From the NCBI GenBank assembly GCA_023664325.1, contig JAMPFS010000003.1:1-64000 (forward strand): a DNA stretch of 64,000 nucleotides, given 5' to 3'. The notes beneath the pieces were generated by a model. That model was given only the letters and a program-made list of their open reading frames with translations. It searched no databases and had not been told where the DNA came from. Shown in pieces: positions 17,592 to 26,764 of the stretch. Position 1 is the stretch's first letter. Every line of letters starts with the position of its first letter. Position numbers and translations under genes: made by a program. The DNA comes from Clostridium sp. (GTDB lineage: Bacteria; Bacillota; Clostridia; Lachnospirales; Lachnospiraceae).

Positions 17592-18314
17592 ATGCGGAGT
17601 GTATTAGTGTTGGGATTTTTATTCCTGTTTCTTGTGGTGATGATACCGGTTCATCTGATTCTTGTCATAATTGGCAGGTTTAATATGGAACTGCGTTATA
17701 AAATCGGTAATGCCATTGTATATTGGGCATTTCGGTGGGAGCTTTTCCAGACGCAGGCGAAGATAGAGGTGAAGGGAATTGAAAATATTCCGGATGAGCC
17801 GGTACTGTTTGTGTCCAACCACAGAAGCTATTTTGACATCTTAGTGATACATACGACCAGTACGAAGCGGCCGGGTTTTGTGGCAAAGAAGGAAATGGAG
17901 AAATTTCCACTGCTGAACTGGTGGATGAAAAATATATGCTGCCTGTTTTTAGACCGTGAGGATCTTCGATCCGGCGTGCAGATGATTAAGGATGGCGCTG
18001 CGCTGATTCAGAACGGTCACTCTATGGTAATCTGCCCGGAGGGTACGCGGAACCAGAAAGAGGAAATGCTTCCGTTTAAGGAGGGCAGTCTCAAAATGGC
18101 GGAGAAAGCGGGCTGTGCGGTGATTCCGGTCACATTAATTGATACGGATCAATTGCTTGAGGCAAGACCGGGATTTGATATCCGTAAAGGGCATGTAAAG
18201 GTTGTTTACGGTGAACCGATTTATTTAAGCAAGCTGCCGAAGGAGGATAAAAAGAAGGCAGGCGCCTATGTACAGAATATTATTGCAGAGACGATAAAGG
18301 AGGAAAAAATATGA
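17592..18314 (+). CDS. plsC: 1-acyl-sn-glycerol-3-phosphate acyltransferase
   Basis: The 240-residue membrane enzyme acylates lysophosphatidic acid to phosphatidic acid in phospholipid synthesis. It has an N-terminal hydrophobic helix, the catalytic NHRSYFD (NHx4D) motif and the PEGTRN glycerol-phosphate binding motif. I chose the ATG at 17592, preceded by GGAGGA, over in-frame starts at 17562 and 17571 with no good ribosome site. The stop overlaps the next gene by 4 bp (ATGA), so the two are coupled. Confidence 0.93.
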   Translation: MRSVLVLGFLFLFLVVMIPVHLILVIIGRFNMELRYKIGNAIVYWAFRWELFQTQAKIEVKGIENIPDEPVLFVSNHRSYFDILVIHTTSTKRPGFVAKKEMEKFPLLNWWMKNICCLFLDREDLRSGVQMIKDGAALIQNGHSMVICPEGTRNQKEEMLPFKEGSLKMAEKAGCAVIPVTLIDTDQLLEARPGFDIRKGHVKVVYGEPIYLSKLPKEDKKKAGAYVQNIIAETIKEEKI

Positions 18315-18868
18315 GCCCAATTGTAGTTTCACTTATTATTATTGCCGTGATTATCGGTGTTTTAGCAGTTCTTTATGTGGTTGGCAGCAAGATGCAGAAG
18401 AAGCAGATTGCGCAAAAGGAGCAGATTGCAGCTGCGGCGCAGCAGGTTTCCATGCTTGTCATTGATAAGAAAATCATGAAGTTTAAGGATGCGGGCATGC
18501 CAAAGTCGGTTATGGATCAGACACCGAAGCGCATGATGAATGCCAAGCTTCCGATTGTCAAGGCAAAAGTGGGTCCGCAAATTGTGAATCTGATCTGTGA
18601 TGACGGCATTTTTGATGATCTGCCGACAAAAGGTGAGGTTAAGGCAATGGTGAGCGGAATCTATATCACGGAGATTAAGAGTATCCGTGGAAAGAAGAAA
18701 GCCGTACAGGAGGAGCCAAAGAAGAAGAGCTTTAGCGCAAAGCTTCGCGCAAAACAGAGAAAGCTGCAGGCGGAGTATGAACAGGAAGAGAAGTTAAAAG
18801 CCGCTGAAAAAGCAGATAAAGCAAAAAAGAAGGCTGAAAAGGAAAGGGCAAAGAAAATTACACAGTAG
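18311..18868 (+). CDS. Single-pass membrane protein with charged C-terminus, unknown function
   Basis: The 185-residue protein has one N-terminal helix (about residues 4-26), a compact middle domain (about 50-130) and a Lys/Glu/Ala-rich coiled-coil-like tail (about 135-185). It overlaps plsC by 4 bp in an ATGA junction. I do not recognise the family; its tight coupling to plsC suggests a membrane-linked role. A terminator follows at 18897-18950. Confidence 0.75.
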   Translation: MSPIVVSLIIIAVIIGVLAVLYVVGSKMQKKQIAQKEQIAAAAQQVSMLVIDKKIMKFKDAGMPKSVMDQTPKRMMNAKLPIVKAKVGPQIVNLICDDGIFDDLPTKGEVKAMVSGIYITEIKSIRGKKKAVQEEPKKKSFSAKLRAKQRKLQAEYEQEEKLKAAEKADKAKKKAEKERAKKITQ

Positions 18869-18896
18869 GAAGGGTTTTGACAGCCGGACGGATGAA

Positions 18897-18950
18897 GAAA
18901 AGAATTAGCATATGGAACGGAGATGGTTCTGTGTGGTAATTCTTTTTCGT
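18897..18950 (+). terminator. Intrinsic terminator after the plsC operon
   Basis: GAAAAGAATTA (18897-18907) pairs with TAATTCTTTTTC (18938-18949). The T-rich 3' arm acts as the release tract. It separates the housekeeping operon from the flagellar-type locus. Confidence 0.65.
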
Positions 18951-18963
18951 TTGTGGGAAGTCT

Positions 18964-18990
18964 TTAGAAATTGCGCGGATTTTCCGACAT
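18964..18990 (+). promoter_or_regulatory. Putative sigma-D (FliA-type) promoter of the DUF6240-like gene
   Basis: TTAG (18964-18967), a 15 nt spacer and TCCGACAT (18983-18990) resemble the sigma-D consensus TAAA-N15-GCCGATAT seen at several flagellar genes in this window. The match is weaker than the mbl and flagellin sites. Confidence 0.45.
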
Positions 18991-19026
18991 ATTACATAGA
19001 TTTATATGAAAAAGTGAGGTGGCGCC

Positions 19027-22000
19027 ATGAATTATCAGGTGGGCGGTAACAATCAGAGCGATGTCATGTTTGGCAATACAGGAATGATAGGAAATAATGG
19101 GGCGGCTGGAAAGAGCAGCCATGCGGGCAGCAGTATTTTAAGCCAGAACAGTGTGGGTGATTTACTGGCATGTAAACTGGTAAAAAATGGCAAGGAGCCG
19201 ATTCTCGATATTAATGGTATCCAGTTAAAGACAAGGGCATCAAAAGAGCTGGAAAATGCGAAGGTTGGCGACACCATTTATATGAAGATCCAACAGGCGG
19301 ATAAGAGCCAGGTTTCTCTTAAAATTGTCGGAATAGGAAGCGCAGGAACCGCAGGCGCAGAGCTTGCCGGTGGCGCAGGACAGCCGGATGCCGTGCTGGG
19401 AGCAGATGTGAATGCCGAAGAGTTAGATGCGGCAACGGCGGCACAGATTATGCAGAATACAGAACAGGTTTCAGATATGATTAAGGAAAATCTGGATGGC
19501 GCTTTGGATGAGAAGGAAGCAAAGGAGAACCAGAAGGAGATTCTTCGGAATATTTCTCCGGAGGAGATTGCAAAACTCCGCATGATGCAGATTGATGTGA
19601 CAAATGCCACACTTTCTGATTTGCTGGGCATGGTAATCACAATCCGCTCCAATGAACATCAGGATGAGATAAATGAAGTGTTAAGCAATATTGTAGAATC
19701 CACGCTTTCCGATTTAAAGGAGAATGTTGCGCCGGATGTGCAGGAGCCGGAGGAGTTAGTCGGAACACAGGAGCCGGAGGAAGCGCCGGTTATGACCAGC
19801 AATCTGAACAGTGAGGGATATGTGGTGACACGGCCGGTAAAGCCAACCACTGCCAAGACCAGAAAAGGGATGTCCGGCTATGGCGTGGAGCCGCATGGTG
19901 GAAATGGACATGCAGAGGCAGCGGATGGAAGTGATGCTGCGAGAAAGGATGCCAAAGCAGAAGGCGCAAATGGCAAAAAGGGTTTTGATAAGTCAAACAG
20001 GCAAAATGCTCCTGTGGATATCAAAGAGGAGCAGATGATCTATCTGATTAAAAATGGAATGGATTTGACAATCGAAAACATATACACTGCGAAAAACAGT
20101 GTCAATGAATCAAGTCCATCCCAGGTCGTGCCGTTTAATGAACAGGTATGGAATGATATTTATCCACAGGTGACAGGAATTATTGATGCGGCTGGTATTA
20201 CGGTAAATGACCAGAGTCTGAACGGCGCGAAATTCATGTTGACACATGAGCTTCCGATTACGGTGGATTCCTTAAGATTGTATATGTCTGTGAACGCTTT
20301 GAACCAGCGTGGTTTTTCAGAGGCGCAGGCAAGGGAAAATATTGCGGAACAGGTTGCCGGAGGCAATCCGCCGGAACAGGCGCGGATCAGTGGAAGCACC
20401 ATACATGAACGGGCGCAGCAGTTAGTGGAGAAAGTGCAGGGAATTTCCGACCAGACGGTGGATAGCGCGGTAGCCCAGGGCAAGCCGCTTACCATTGCCT
20501 ATCTTTATCATCATGCGCTTAGAAGCATTGATGTGCGTAAACTTCGCAATCCCGTAAATACCGGTGTGGAGGGCGCCAGTCTTTCCCTTAGCGGTTCCAC
20601 GGAGAAAAGTATTATGACAGGTCAAAGCGGAGCCCCGCTTTCCATGAACCCCGCTGCGATTGCTGCCAGAAGACAGATGGAGGAGATTCGCCTTTCCATG
20701 ACGTTAGAAGCAGCGATGCGCCTGGTGAGAATGGATTTTAATATTGATGCAAAGCCGCTTTCCAATATTGTGGATTCCCTGCGGCAGGAAGAGAATAATT
20801 ATTATGACAAGGTAGTATCCAGCCATGATTTACATGATATTCCGGATGATGTCGATCTGTTGAAGGAGACATTAAAGGAAACGGATGATTTGAAAAATCT
20901 GCCGGCATATGCGCTTGGCGAAATGGTAAAACGGCCGGCAATTACGGTTGGCGAACTGCATATTTCCGCCAGCCGGACAAAGGTGCTGCTTGCAGGTAAT
21001 GCCTATGAGGCAATGATGACAAAACCACGGAAAGATATGGGCGATTCCATAACAGAGGCATTTCAGAATGTGGATGCGATTTTGGAGGATTTGGAATTAG
21101 ACCGGAATATGCAAAACCAGCGGGCTGTCCGTATTTTAGCATTTAATGAGATGGAGCTTACAAGGGCGAATATTGCCAGTGTGAAGGAGGCGGATGCAAA
21201 GGTACAGCAGATGTTTGAAACGCTGACGCCGCAGATCGTGTTAAATCTGATCCGGGAGAAAAAGAATCCGCTCAACATGACTGTGGATGGATTAAATGAA
21301 GAAATTATGCAGCAGCGGGAAGTCCGTGGCATTACGGATGAGCAGAAATTTTCGGAGTTTCTGTTCCAGATGGATCGGAATAATGCCATTACAGAGGAGG
21401 AGAGAGCCAGCTTTATCGGGATTTACCGTCTGCTTGACAAGGTGGAAAAATCACATGGCAAGGATATCGGCGCAGTTGTGCGCAACGGGCAGGAGGTAAC
21501 GCTCAACAATCTGTTTGCGGCAGATAAAAGCAGAAAGGCAAGAGGCATTGATGTGGGCATCAATGACAGCTTTGGTGAGCGTGTGAATGTGGAGACTTCG
21601 GCAAATGGGATTCTCAATCAGATTAATACGGCATATAACCAGACACTCGCAGGCAGTATTTTGCGCCATATAAGACCGGAGACATTAAAGAGCTTAGAGG
21701 CGCTCGATTATCAGGACATGTCGTTTGAGGAGCTTAATAATCTGATGAAGGCGGGGGATAACGGAACAGGCGAAGCAGAGCTTTTAGAGGATATCAGCAA
21801 TACGCTGCAGGAGGCGCTTTCCTATGAAGAGGAAGTGGCGATGATGTTGGATGCAAATGACCTGCCAAGAACCGTTACCAATATGATTGCAGCGCATCAG
21901 GTAATGTTTGGCGAAGATGGCATTTATGGCATGGCAGGTGAAATTAAGAAGAATTTGTCAAAAGAGCGCAGGGAGCAGATTACGAGACAGGAAGAGAGCA

Positions 22001-22575
22001 TACTTGATAATATGGAAAGCAAGGCGGATGTGGTTTATGGTATGGAAAATCTCCGGTCGTCGCTTTCGGAAGCGGTGCATGAAAAGGAGCTGGATGGCAC
22101 CATAACTGCTATGGACATTCAGGCGCTTAAATATCTGAATGCAGGCATGCCGATTGCCATGCGGGCTGTGGAGCAGGATACCTTCCGTATTCCGCTTGTC
22201 GTAGAGGGCAGTGTCAGTATTATGAAGGTGTCAGTGGTACAGGATGGAAGTAAGGCAGGCGAGATTACGGCAACGATGCAGACACAAAAATACGGACAGA
22301 TGGAAGCATTTATAAGGGCAGATGGAAACCAGGTGGAAGGATATATTACCGTGGAGGAGGAGTCCGGACAGACCGCATTGGAGGCGAATGAACTGACAAT
22401 TCGTTCTGTTTTTGCAAAGGCAGGAATTGAGGTCAGGGATCTGCGTCTGGATGGAACAAAACCAATGCTTTATGGGGACAGACAGGAGGAAGAAATGCCG
22501 ACGGCAAAGCTTTACAAAGTTGCAAAACAGCTGCTGACAGCTATTAAGTTGACAGGGGTTGCGGCCGATAACTAG
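19027..22575 (+). CDS. Large DUF6240-like protein, probable flagella-associated factor
   Basis: The 1182-residue protein has no signal peptide or membrane helix. The first 40 residues are Gly/Asn/Ser-rich. Acidic and low-complexity linkers separate long helical stretches, and the C-terminal part (about 1035-1180) is beta-rich with a late helix. Its layout recalls the C-terminal domain of hook-length protein FliK, but I see no decisive motif. I associate it with DUF6240, a Lachnospiraceae family usually found near flagellar genes. GAGGTGG precedes the ATG. A sigma-D-like promoter upstream and a flagellin-like plus FliS-like pair downstream support a flagellar role; the specific function is inference. 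Confidence 0.75.
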   Translation: MNYQVGGNNQSDVMFGNTGMIGNNGAAGKSSHAGSSILSQNSVGDLLACKLVKNGKEPILDINGIQLKTRASKELENAKVGDTIYMKIQQADKSQVSLKIVGIGSAGTAGAELAGGAGQPDAVLGADVNAEELDAATAAQIMQNTEQVSDMIKENLDGALDEKEAKENQKEILRNISPEEIAKLRMMQIDVTNATLSDLLGMVITIRSNEHQDEINEVLSNIVESTLSDLKENVAPDVQEPEELVGTQEPEEAPVMTSNLNSEGYVVTRPVKPTTAKTRKGMSGYGVEPHGGNGHAEAADGSDAARKDAKAEGANGKKGFDKSNRQNAPVDIKEEQMIYLIKNGMDLTIENIYTAKNSVNESSPSQVVPFNEQVWNDIYPQVTGIIDAAGITVNDQSLNGAKFMLTHELPITVDSLRLYMSVNALNQRGFSEAQARENIAEQVAGGNPPEQARISGSTIHERAQQLVEKVQGISDQTVDSAVAQGKPLTIAYLYHHALRSIDVRKLRNPVNTGVEGASLSLSGSTEKSIMTGQSGAPLSMNPAAIAARRQMEEIRLSMTLEAAMRLVRMDFNIDAKPLSNIVDSLRQEENNYYDKVVSSHDLHDIPDDVDLLKETLKETDDLKNLPAYALGEMVKRPAITVGELHISASRTKVLLAGNAYEAMMTKPRKDMGDSITEAFQNVDAILEDLELDRNMQNQRAVRILAFNEMELTRANIASVKEADAKVQQMFETLTPQIVLNLIREKKNPLNMTVDGLNEEIMQQREVRGITDEQKFSEFLFQMDRNNAITEEERASFIGIYRLLDKVEKSHGKDIGAVVRNGQEVTLNNLFAADKSRKARGIDVGINDSFGERVNVETSANGILNQINTAYNQTLAGSILRHIRPETLKSLEALDYQDMSFEELNNLMKAGDNGTGEAELLEDISNTLQEALSYEEEVAMMLDANDLPRTVTNMIAAHQVMFGEDGIYGMAGEIKKNLSKERREQITRQEESILDNMESKADVVYGMENLRSSLSEAVHEKELDGTITAMDIQALKYLNAGMPIAMRAVEQDTFRIPLVVEGSVSIMKVSVVQDGSKAGEITATMQTQKYGQMEAFIRADGNQVEGYITVEEESGQTALEANELTIRSVFAKAGIEVRDLRLDGTKPMLYGDRQEEEMPTAKLYKVAKQLLTAIKLTGVAADN

Positions 22576-22687
22576 ATTAGAGTAAATAATTGTGGAGCAA
22601 GGAAAAGGAATTCCGTCACAAAACAGTATATGACCTCATCGGAAAAGGATTTCAGAAGAAGAGGCAGTAAGAGTAGGAGTGACGATT

Positions 22688-24070
22688 ATGAGATTAAATC
22701 ACAACACATTAGCCTATGCGGCAAAGAATAATCTGAATGCAATTAACAACAACCTGACAAAATCAATGCAGCGTTTATCCTCAGGATATAAGATTAACAA
22801 GTCTTCGGATGATCCGGCGGGCAAGGCGATTTCCCGGACAATGCAGACACAGATCAGAGGTCTTGACAGGGCAGAGCTGAATGCAAATGATGGTATTTCC
22901 CTGATTCAGACTGCCGAGGGCGCATTAAACGAGATTCATTCTATTTTGGCGAGAATGAGAGAGCTTGCAGTGCAGGCTGCAAATGATACTTATGATGAGA
23001 CAGACAGGGGCGCAATGCAGGACGAAATCGAGCAGTTAAAGGATGAGCTTGACCGTATTTCGGATACAACCGATTTTAATGGGCGGAGCCTGTTAAATGG
23101 AGAGCTGAATAAAAAGGGATATGCAGACAGTGATGATTTGAAGATTGTGGAAATTGGCGGAGATATTGAGGCAGGTGTGTATGGAATCACGGTTGACGGA
23201 TCAGGGGCAAAACAGGCAGTGAAAACAATTACTGCACTGGCAGATACTGCGGTGATTACAAAAGCGCAGGAGGGATCTTTGTCCATAAACGGCTATAGCA
23301 TAGACATTTATGAGGGCATGACCGGAAAGGAAGTCAATGCAGCCATTCGTGATGCAGCGGCTAAGATTAATATTGATTATGACATGACAGGAACGCTTAC
23401 AACCCAGCAGTATGGCAGAAAGCAGTCAATTACCGTAAAATCAGACAACGAAGAACTGGCAGATTTGCTTGGCGCAGACGGAAAGGCGGAGCATGGCGAA
23501 AATGCCACGGCAGATTTTGCGATGGATGCCGGCAAGAGAATTGGATTTGAGGATACTGCTACCATTGAAACAGAGGGTAAGCGTGTGACGGTTACGGATA
23601 AGAATGGTTTTAAAATGGTTTATGATATTGATCCGGCAGCAACCGGGGATGTGAATATAACCGTGTTGTCAGCGGGGCCAATGGTATTCCAGATTGGTAA
23701 TAATGAAGGGCAGACGGTAAGCGTCAACATTGGCAAAACGACAGCAGATTCGTTGGATATTGAGACGATTAATATCTATACAAACGGCTATGCAACAGAT
23801 GCGATTGGCCGTATAGATGCCGCAGTGGATAAGATTTCAAGTATCCGTTCCGGACTTGGCGCATATCAGAACCGTCTGGATTATACGGTAACCAATTTAC
23901 AGACAGCAAATGAGAATCTTACCAGCGCAGTTTCCCGTATTATGGACAGCGATATGGCAGATGAGATTACAGAATATACACAGCAAAATGTTTTGAGCCA
24001 GAGTGCATTGCAGATGCTTATGAAGTCGAATGCCAGACCGGAGGGATTATTGCAGCTGTTCCAGAGATAG
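22688..24070 (+). CDS. Flagellin-like protein with large variable central domain
   Basis: The 460-residue protein has a conserved flagellin N-terminal D0/D1 region (about residues 1-140, with QRLSSGYKINKSSDDPAG and GISLIQTAEGALNEIHSIL) and C-terminal D1/D0 (about 380-460, ENLTSAVSRIMDSDMADE). Between them lies a roughly 230-residue insertion absent from the two main flagellins at 52900-54769. It also carries a longer C-terminal tail (SNARPEGLLQLFQR). The start is ATG 22688, with AGGAG 8 nt upstream, rather than GTG 22679. The next gene is a FliS-like chaperone, so the pair looks like a self-contained minor or alternative filament subunit. No CsrA-type leader hairpin is obvious. Confidence 0.9.
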   Translation: MRLNHNTLAYAAKNNLNAINNNLTKSMQRLSSGYKINKSSDDPAGKAISRTMQTQIRGLDRAELNANDGISLIQTAEGALNEIHSILARMRELAVQAANDTYDETDRGAMQDEIEQLKDELDRISDTTDFNGRSLLNGELNKKGYADSDDLKIVEIGGDIEAGVYGITVDGSGAKQAVKTITALADTAVITKAQEGSLSINGYSIDIYEGMTGKEVNAAIRDAAAKINIDYDMTGTLTTQQYGRKQSITVKSDNEELADLLGADGKAEHGENATADFAMDAGKRIGFEDTATIETEGKRVTVTDKNGFKMVYDIDPAATGDVNITVLSAGPMVFQIGNNEGQTVSVNIGKTTADSLDIETINIYTNGYATDAIGRIDAAVDKISSIRSGLGAYQNRLDYTVTNLQTANENLTSAVSRIMDSDMADEITEYTQQNVLSQSALQMLMKSNARPEGLLQLFQR

Positions 24071-24093
24071 GAAGATGACAGGGAGGAATAGCA

Positions 24094-24561
24094 ATGACAG
24101 CAGAAGAGATGAATACCTATAAAATGCGGATTACACAGGCAGGAGTTGCCGAGTATACCATTGTGATGTTAGAGATGGAAATGCAGTGGATTGACGAGGC
24201 AGATGCCGCATTTGCACAGGGCAATATGGATGAATATGAAGACGATATCAGGAAAGCCCAAAGCACACAGGTGGAATTGATGAATGTCCTCAATATGGAA
24301 AATGCGGTTGCAGTGGATATGTATTCGGTTTTTGTATTTATCAATAAGCTGCTGATTCAGTCGCGGATTAAAAGACAGCCGCAGGAACTTCAGAGGTGCA
24401 GGGCGATGCTTGCCAGGTTTCACAAAAGCTTACAGGCGATTGCCGATACCGATACCGCAGGCCCGATGATGGCGCAGAGTGAAAAAATATATGCAGGTCT
24501 TACCTATGGGGCGCATGGTTTGGTTGAAAACAGCATGGGGGGACATGATTACACAGTATGA
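24094..24561 (+). CDS. Divergent FliS-like flagellin chaperone
   Basis: The 155-residue all-helical protein aligns by pattern with FliS: an AEYTIVMLEMEMQWIDEA helix at the position of FliS ELTLMLYEGAIKF, a KAQSTQVELMNVLNMEN helix like the FliS QKARNIIVELKTTLNFD segment, and a late INKLLIQSRI helix. Unlike the canonical FliS at 51796 it has an extended C-terminus. GGGAGG precedes the ATG. It lies 23 nt after the flagellin-like gene, and a strong terminator follows, so the two form a discrete unit. The chaperone role is inferred from pattern and position. Confidence 0.7.
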   Translation: MTAEEMNTYKMRITQAGVAEYTIVMLEMEMQWIDEADAAFAQGNMDEYEDDIRKAQSTQVELMNVLNMENAVAVDMYSVFVFINKLLIQSRIKRQPQELQRCRAMLARFHKSLQAIADTDTAGPMMAQSEKIYAGLTYGAHGLVENSMGGHDYTV

Positions 24562-24570
24562 AATGGAGTA

Positions 24571-24606
24571 AGAAAAGGGTACTTGATGTGTCCTTTTCTT
24601 TTTTTT
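24571..24606 (+). terminator. Strong intrinsic terminator
   Basis: AGAAAAGG (24571-24578) pairs with CCTTTTCT (24592-24599), followed by an unbroken T run to 24606. It ends the flagellin-like/FliS-like unit. Confidence 0.9.
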
Positions 24607-24664
24607 GTAAAAATGCTATACTATTATTGCTGCTCATTAAGTGTTCAATATAGGAGGTTATAAG

Positions 24665-25078
24665 ATGAAGGATGATTGTTTATTTTGTAAAATAGCAAAT
24701 GGGGAGATTCCGTCCACCACAATTTTTGAAAATGATGCTTTTCGTGTGTTTTTTGATATTGCGCCGGCAAGTAAGGGGCATGCGCTGATCGTGCCAAAGC
24801 AGCATTATACGGATATTTTTGATATGGATGAGCGGACAGCCGGAAAACTGTTTTCACTGGCGACAGTGGTGGCAAAGGTGCTTAAAGCAGAATTAAATTG
24901 TGAAGGCATGAATATTGTCCAGAATAATGGGCTGATTGCCGGTCAGACGGTGTTTCATTTTCATCTGCATTTAATTCCAAGATATACCGGTGATACTGTT
25001 AATATCGGATGGCAGCCGGGTGAGGCTGACCAGGCGGAGCTGGCAGAGTTAGCGAAGGCAATACGGAAGGCAATTTAA
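24665..25078 (+). CDS. HIT family nucleotide hydrolase/transferase
   Basis: The 137-residue histidine-triad protein has the active-site HFHLHLIPR (about residues 98-106) and the N-terminal CLFCKIANGEIPS zinc-type motif. HIT proteins hydrolyse nucleoside phosphoramidates or similar substrates in the cytoplasm. The ATG at 24665 is preceded by AGGAGG; an upstream in-frame start lacks a site. The znuC-like gene begins 3 nt after the stop, so they are probably cotranscribed. Confidence 0.95.
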   Translation: MKDDCLFCKIANGEIPSTTIFENDAFRVFFDIAPASKGHALIVPKQHYTDIFDMDERTAGKLFSLATVVAKVLKAELNCEGMNIVQNNGLIAGQTVFHFHLHLIPRYTGDTVNIGWQPGEADQAELAELAKAIRKAI

Positions 25079-25081
25079 AGT

Positions 25082-25882
25082 ATGGATAATATAATTGAAT
25101 TGCAAAATGTAAGCTTTGGCTATGGCAAAGACTGCATTTTGCATGATGTTAATTTTACGGTGAAACGGCAGGAGTATGTGGGGATTATCGGCGCCAATGG
25201 CGCTGGCAAGAGTACGCTGATGAAGCTGATTTTGGGACAATTGGCACCGGATGGCGGAACGGTTACCGTGAATACCAGCCGGCTTTCCTATGTGCCGCAG
25301 GTAGGGTTTTCCGGCGCGGTGAATTTTCCGGCGAATGTGGAGGAGGTTGTGATGACCGGTCTGTATGCAGAGCTTGGAATGTTTCATCTGCCAAAGAAGG
25401 AACACAGGAAAAAGGTGGCAGAGACTCTGGAACTGGTTGGCATGCAGGATTATAGGAAACGCATGCTTTCAGAGCTATCCGGCGGGCAGCAGCAGCGGGT
25501 GATGATTGCAAGGGCATTAATCAGCAGTCCGGAATTACTGGTATTAGACGAACCTCTTACGGGGATTGATAAGGAGGCAGGGCAGAAGCTGTATGAGCTT
25601 CTCTTTGAGCTTAACAATAAATATGGGATGACGATTGTCATGGTAACCCATAATATGGAGCAGGTATCCCGGTACACGAACCGCTTTTATCATGTCAGCA
25701 ATGGAAGTGTGCATCCCGATAAATCTTCGATTCTCTGTGATGAAGTGCTGAGGGATAAAATGATTATCACAAATCCCAATCGTTATAAAAAACACAATAG
25801 GGATCACCAAAGGACTTCCAAAGAGGAGCCTTATGATGCATCCTATAAAGGGGCGAAAAAGAAGGAGGATACGACATGCTAG
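25082..25882 (+). CDS. Metal (Zn/Mn-type) ABC transporter ATP-binding protein
   Basis: The 266-residue ATPase shows Walker A GANGAGKST (about residues 37-45), the LSGGQQQR signature (about 135-142), Walker B LLVLDEPLTGID and the H-loop MVTHNM. The pattern is that of the ZnuC/MntB family of metal-cation importers. The C-terminal tail is charged and has scattered His residues. The gene overlaps the permease gene by 7 bp. No binding protein or Fur-type regulator gene is adjacent. Confidence 0.92.
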   Translation: MDNIIELQNVSFGYGKDCILHDVNFTVKRQEYVGIIGANGAGKSTLMKLILGQLAPDGGTVTVNTSRLSYVPQVGFSGAVNFPANVEEVVMTGLYAELGMFHLPKKEHRKKVAETLELVGMQDYRKRMLSELSGGQQQRVMIARALISSPELLVLDEPLTGIDKEAGQKLYELLFELNNKYGMTIVMVTHNMEQVSRYTNRFYHVSNGSVHPDKSSILCDEVLRDKMIITNPNRYKKHNRDHQRTSKEEPYDASYKGAKKKEDTTC

Positions 25883-26673
25883 ATATTTTTCAGTATGCAT
25901 TTATGCAAAAGGCATTTTTAGTGGGAATCCTCCTTGCAGTCATTATTCCATTAATCGGTGTAATTGTGGTGTTGAAGAGGCTTTCCATGATTGGAGATGC
26001 CCTGTCGCACACCTCGCTTGCCGGTGTGGCAATGGGGCTGATTCTGGGCGTGAATCCGATTATCGGCGCAGTCTGCATCTGTGTGTTGGCAGCGTTCAGT
26101 ATTGAGGCAATTCGCAAATCCCTGCCCAAATATGCAGAGATTTCGATCTCTATTATCATGTCAGTGGGAATCGGACTGGCGAGTGTTTTGTCCGGGTTTG
26201 TAGAAGACAGCGCAGCATTTAATTCCTTTTTGTTTGGAAGCATTGTTGCAATTACCGATACAGAAGTAATCATGGTGATTCTTGTGACGGTTATTGTTGT
26301 GGCGGCTTTTATACTGTTATATAAAGAGCTGATGTTTATCACTTTTGATGAGCAGGGGGCGGAGCTTGCCGGAGTACCGGTAAAAAAGATCAATTTTGTC
26401 ATTACACTGCTGACAGCAATCACAGTGTCTGTGGCGGCAAGAAGTGTGGGAGCGCTTATTGTTTCCTCGCTTATGGTAATTCCGGTTGCCTGTGCGATGC
26501 AGGTTGCCGGCAGCTATAAAAAGACGGTGATTTACTCGGTGTGTTTTGCCTTGTTGTTTACGGTTGCCGGTCTGCTTTTATCCTATTACTGGAATTTGAA
26601 ACCGGGAGGAACCATTGTATTGCTTGGCGTTGTTGTTTTGATTTTACTGATGGCGGTAAAACGCAGCAAGTGA
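25876..26673 (+). CDS. Metal ABC transporter permease (ZnuB/MntC family)
   Basis: The 265-residue protein has about seven to eight hydrophobic helices along its whole length. It carries family motifs such as RLSMIGDALSHTSLAGVA (about residues 35-52) and FDEQGAELAGVPV (about 156-168). It forms the membrane channel of a zinc- or manganese-type importer with the ATPase upstream. AAGGAGG precedes the ATG inside the end of the ATPase gene. Confidence 0.92.
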   Translation: MLDIFQYAFMQKAFLVGILLAVIIPLIGVIVVLKRLSMIGDALSHTSLAGVAMGLILGVNPIIGAVCICVLAAFSIEAIRKSLPKYAEISISIIMSVGIGLASVLSGFVEDSAAFNSFLFGSIVAITDTEVIMVILVTVIVVAAFILLYKELMFITFDEQGAELAGVPVKKINFVITLLTAITVSVAARSVGALIVSSLMVIPVACAMQVAGSYKKTVIYSVCFALLFTVAGLLLSYYWNLKPGGTIVLLGVVVLILLMAVKRSK

Positions 26674-26764
26674 GGGTGGATGGGGAGAAAAATAGACCTG
26701 GCAGGGAGACAGAAAAAAAGAAAGATCCCCAAAAAGGATGGAAGAAAAGAAAGTAGGTGTTGCT

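Noticed and set aside
25890..26423. 177-codon frame antisense to the metal permease
   Set aside because: It is the mirror of a hydrophobic membrane protein gene and has no ribosome site.
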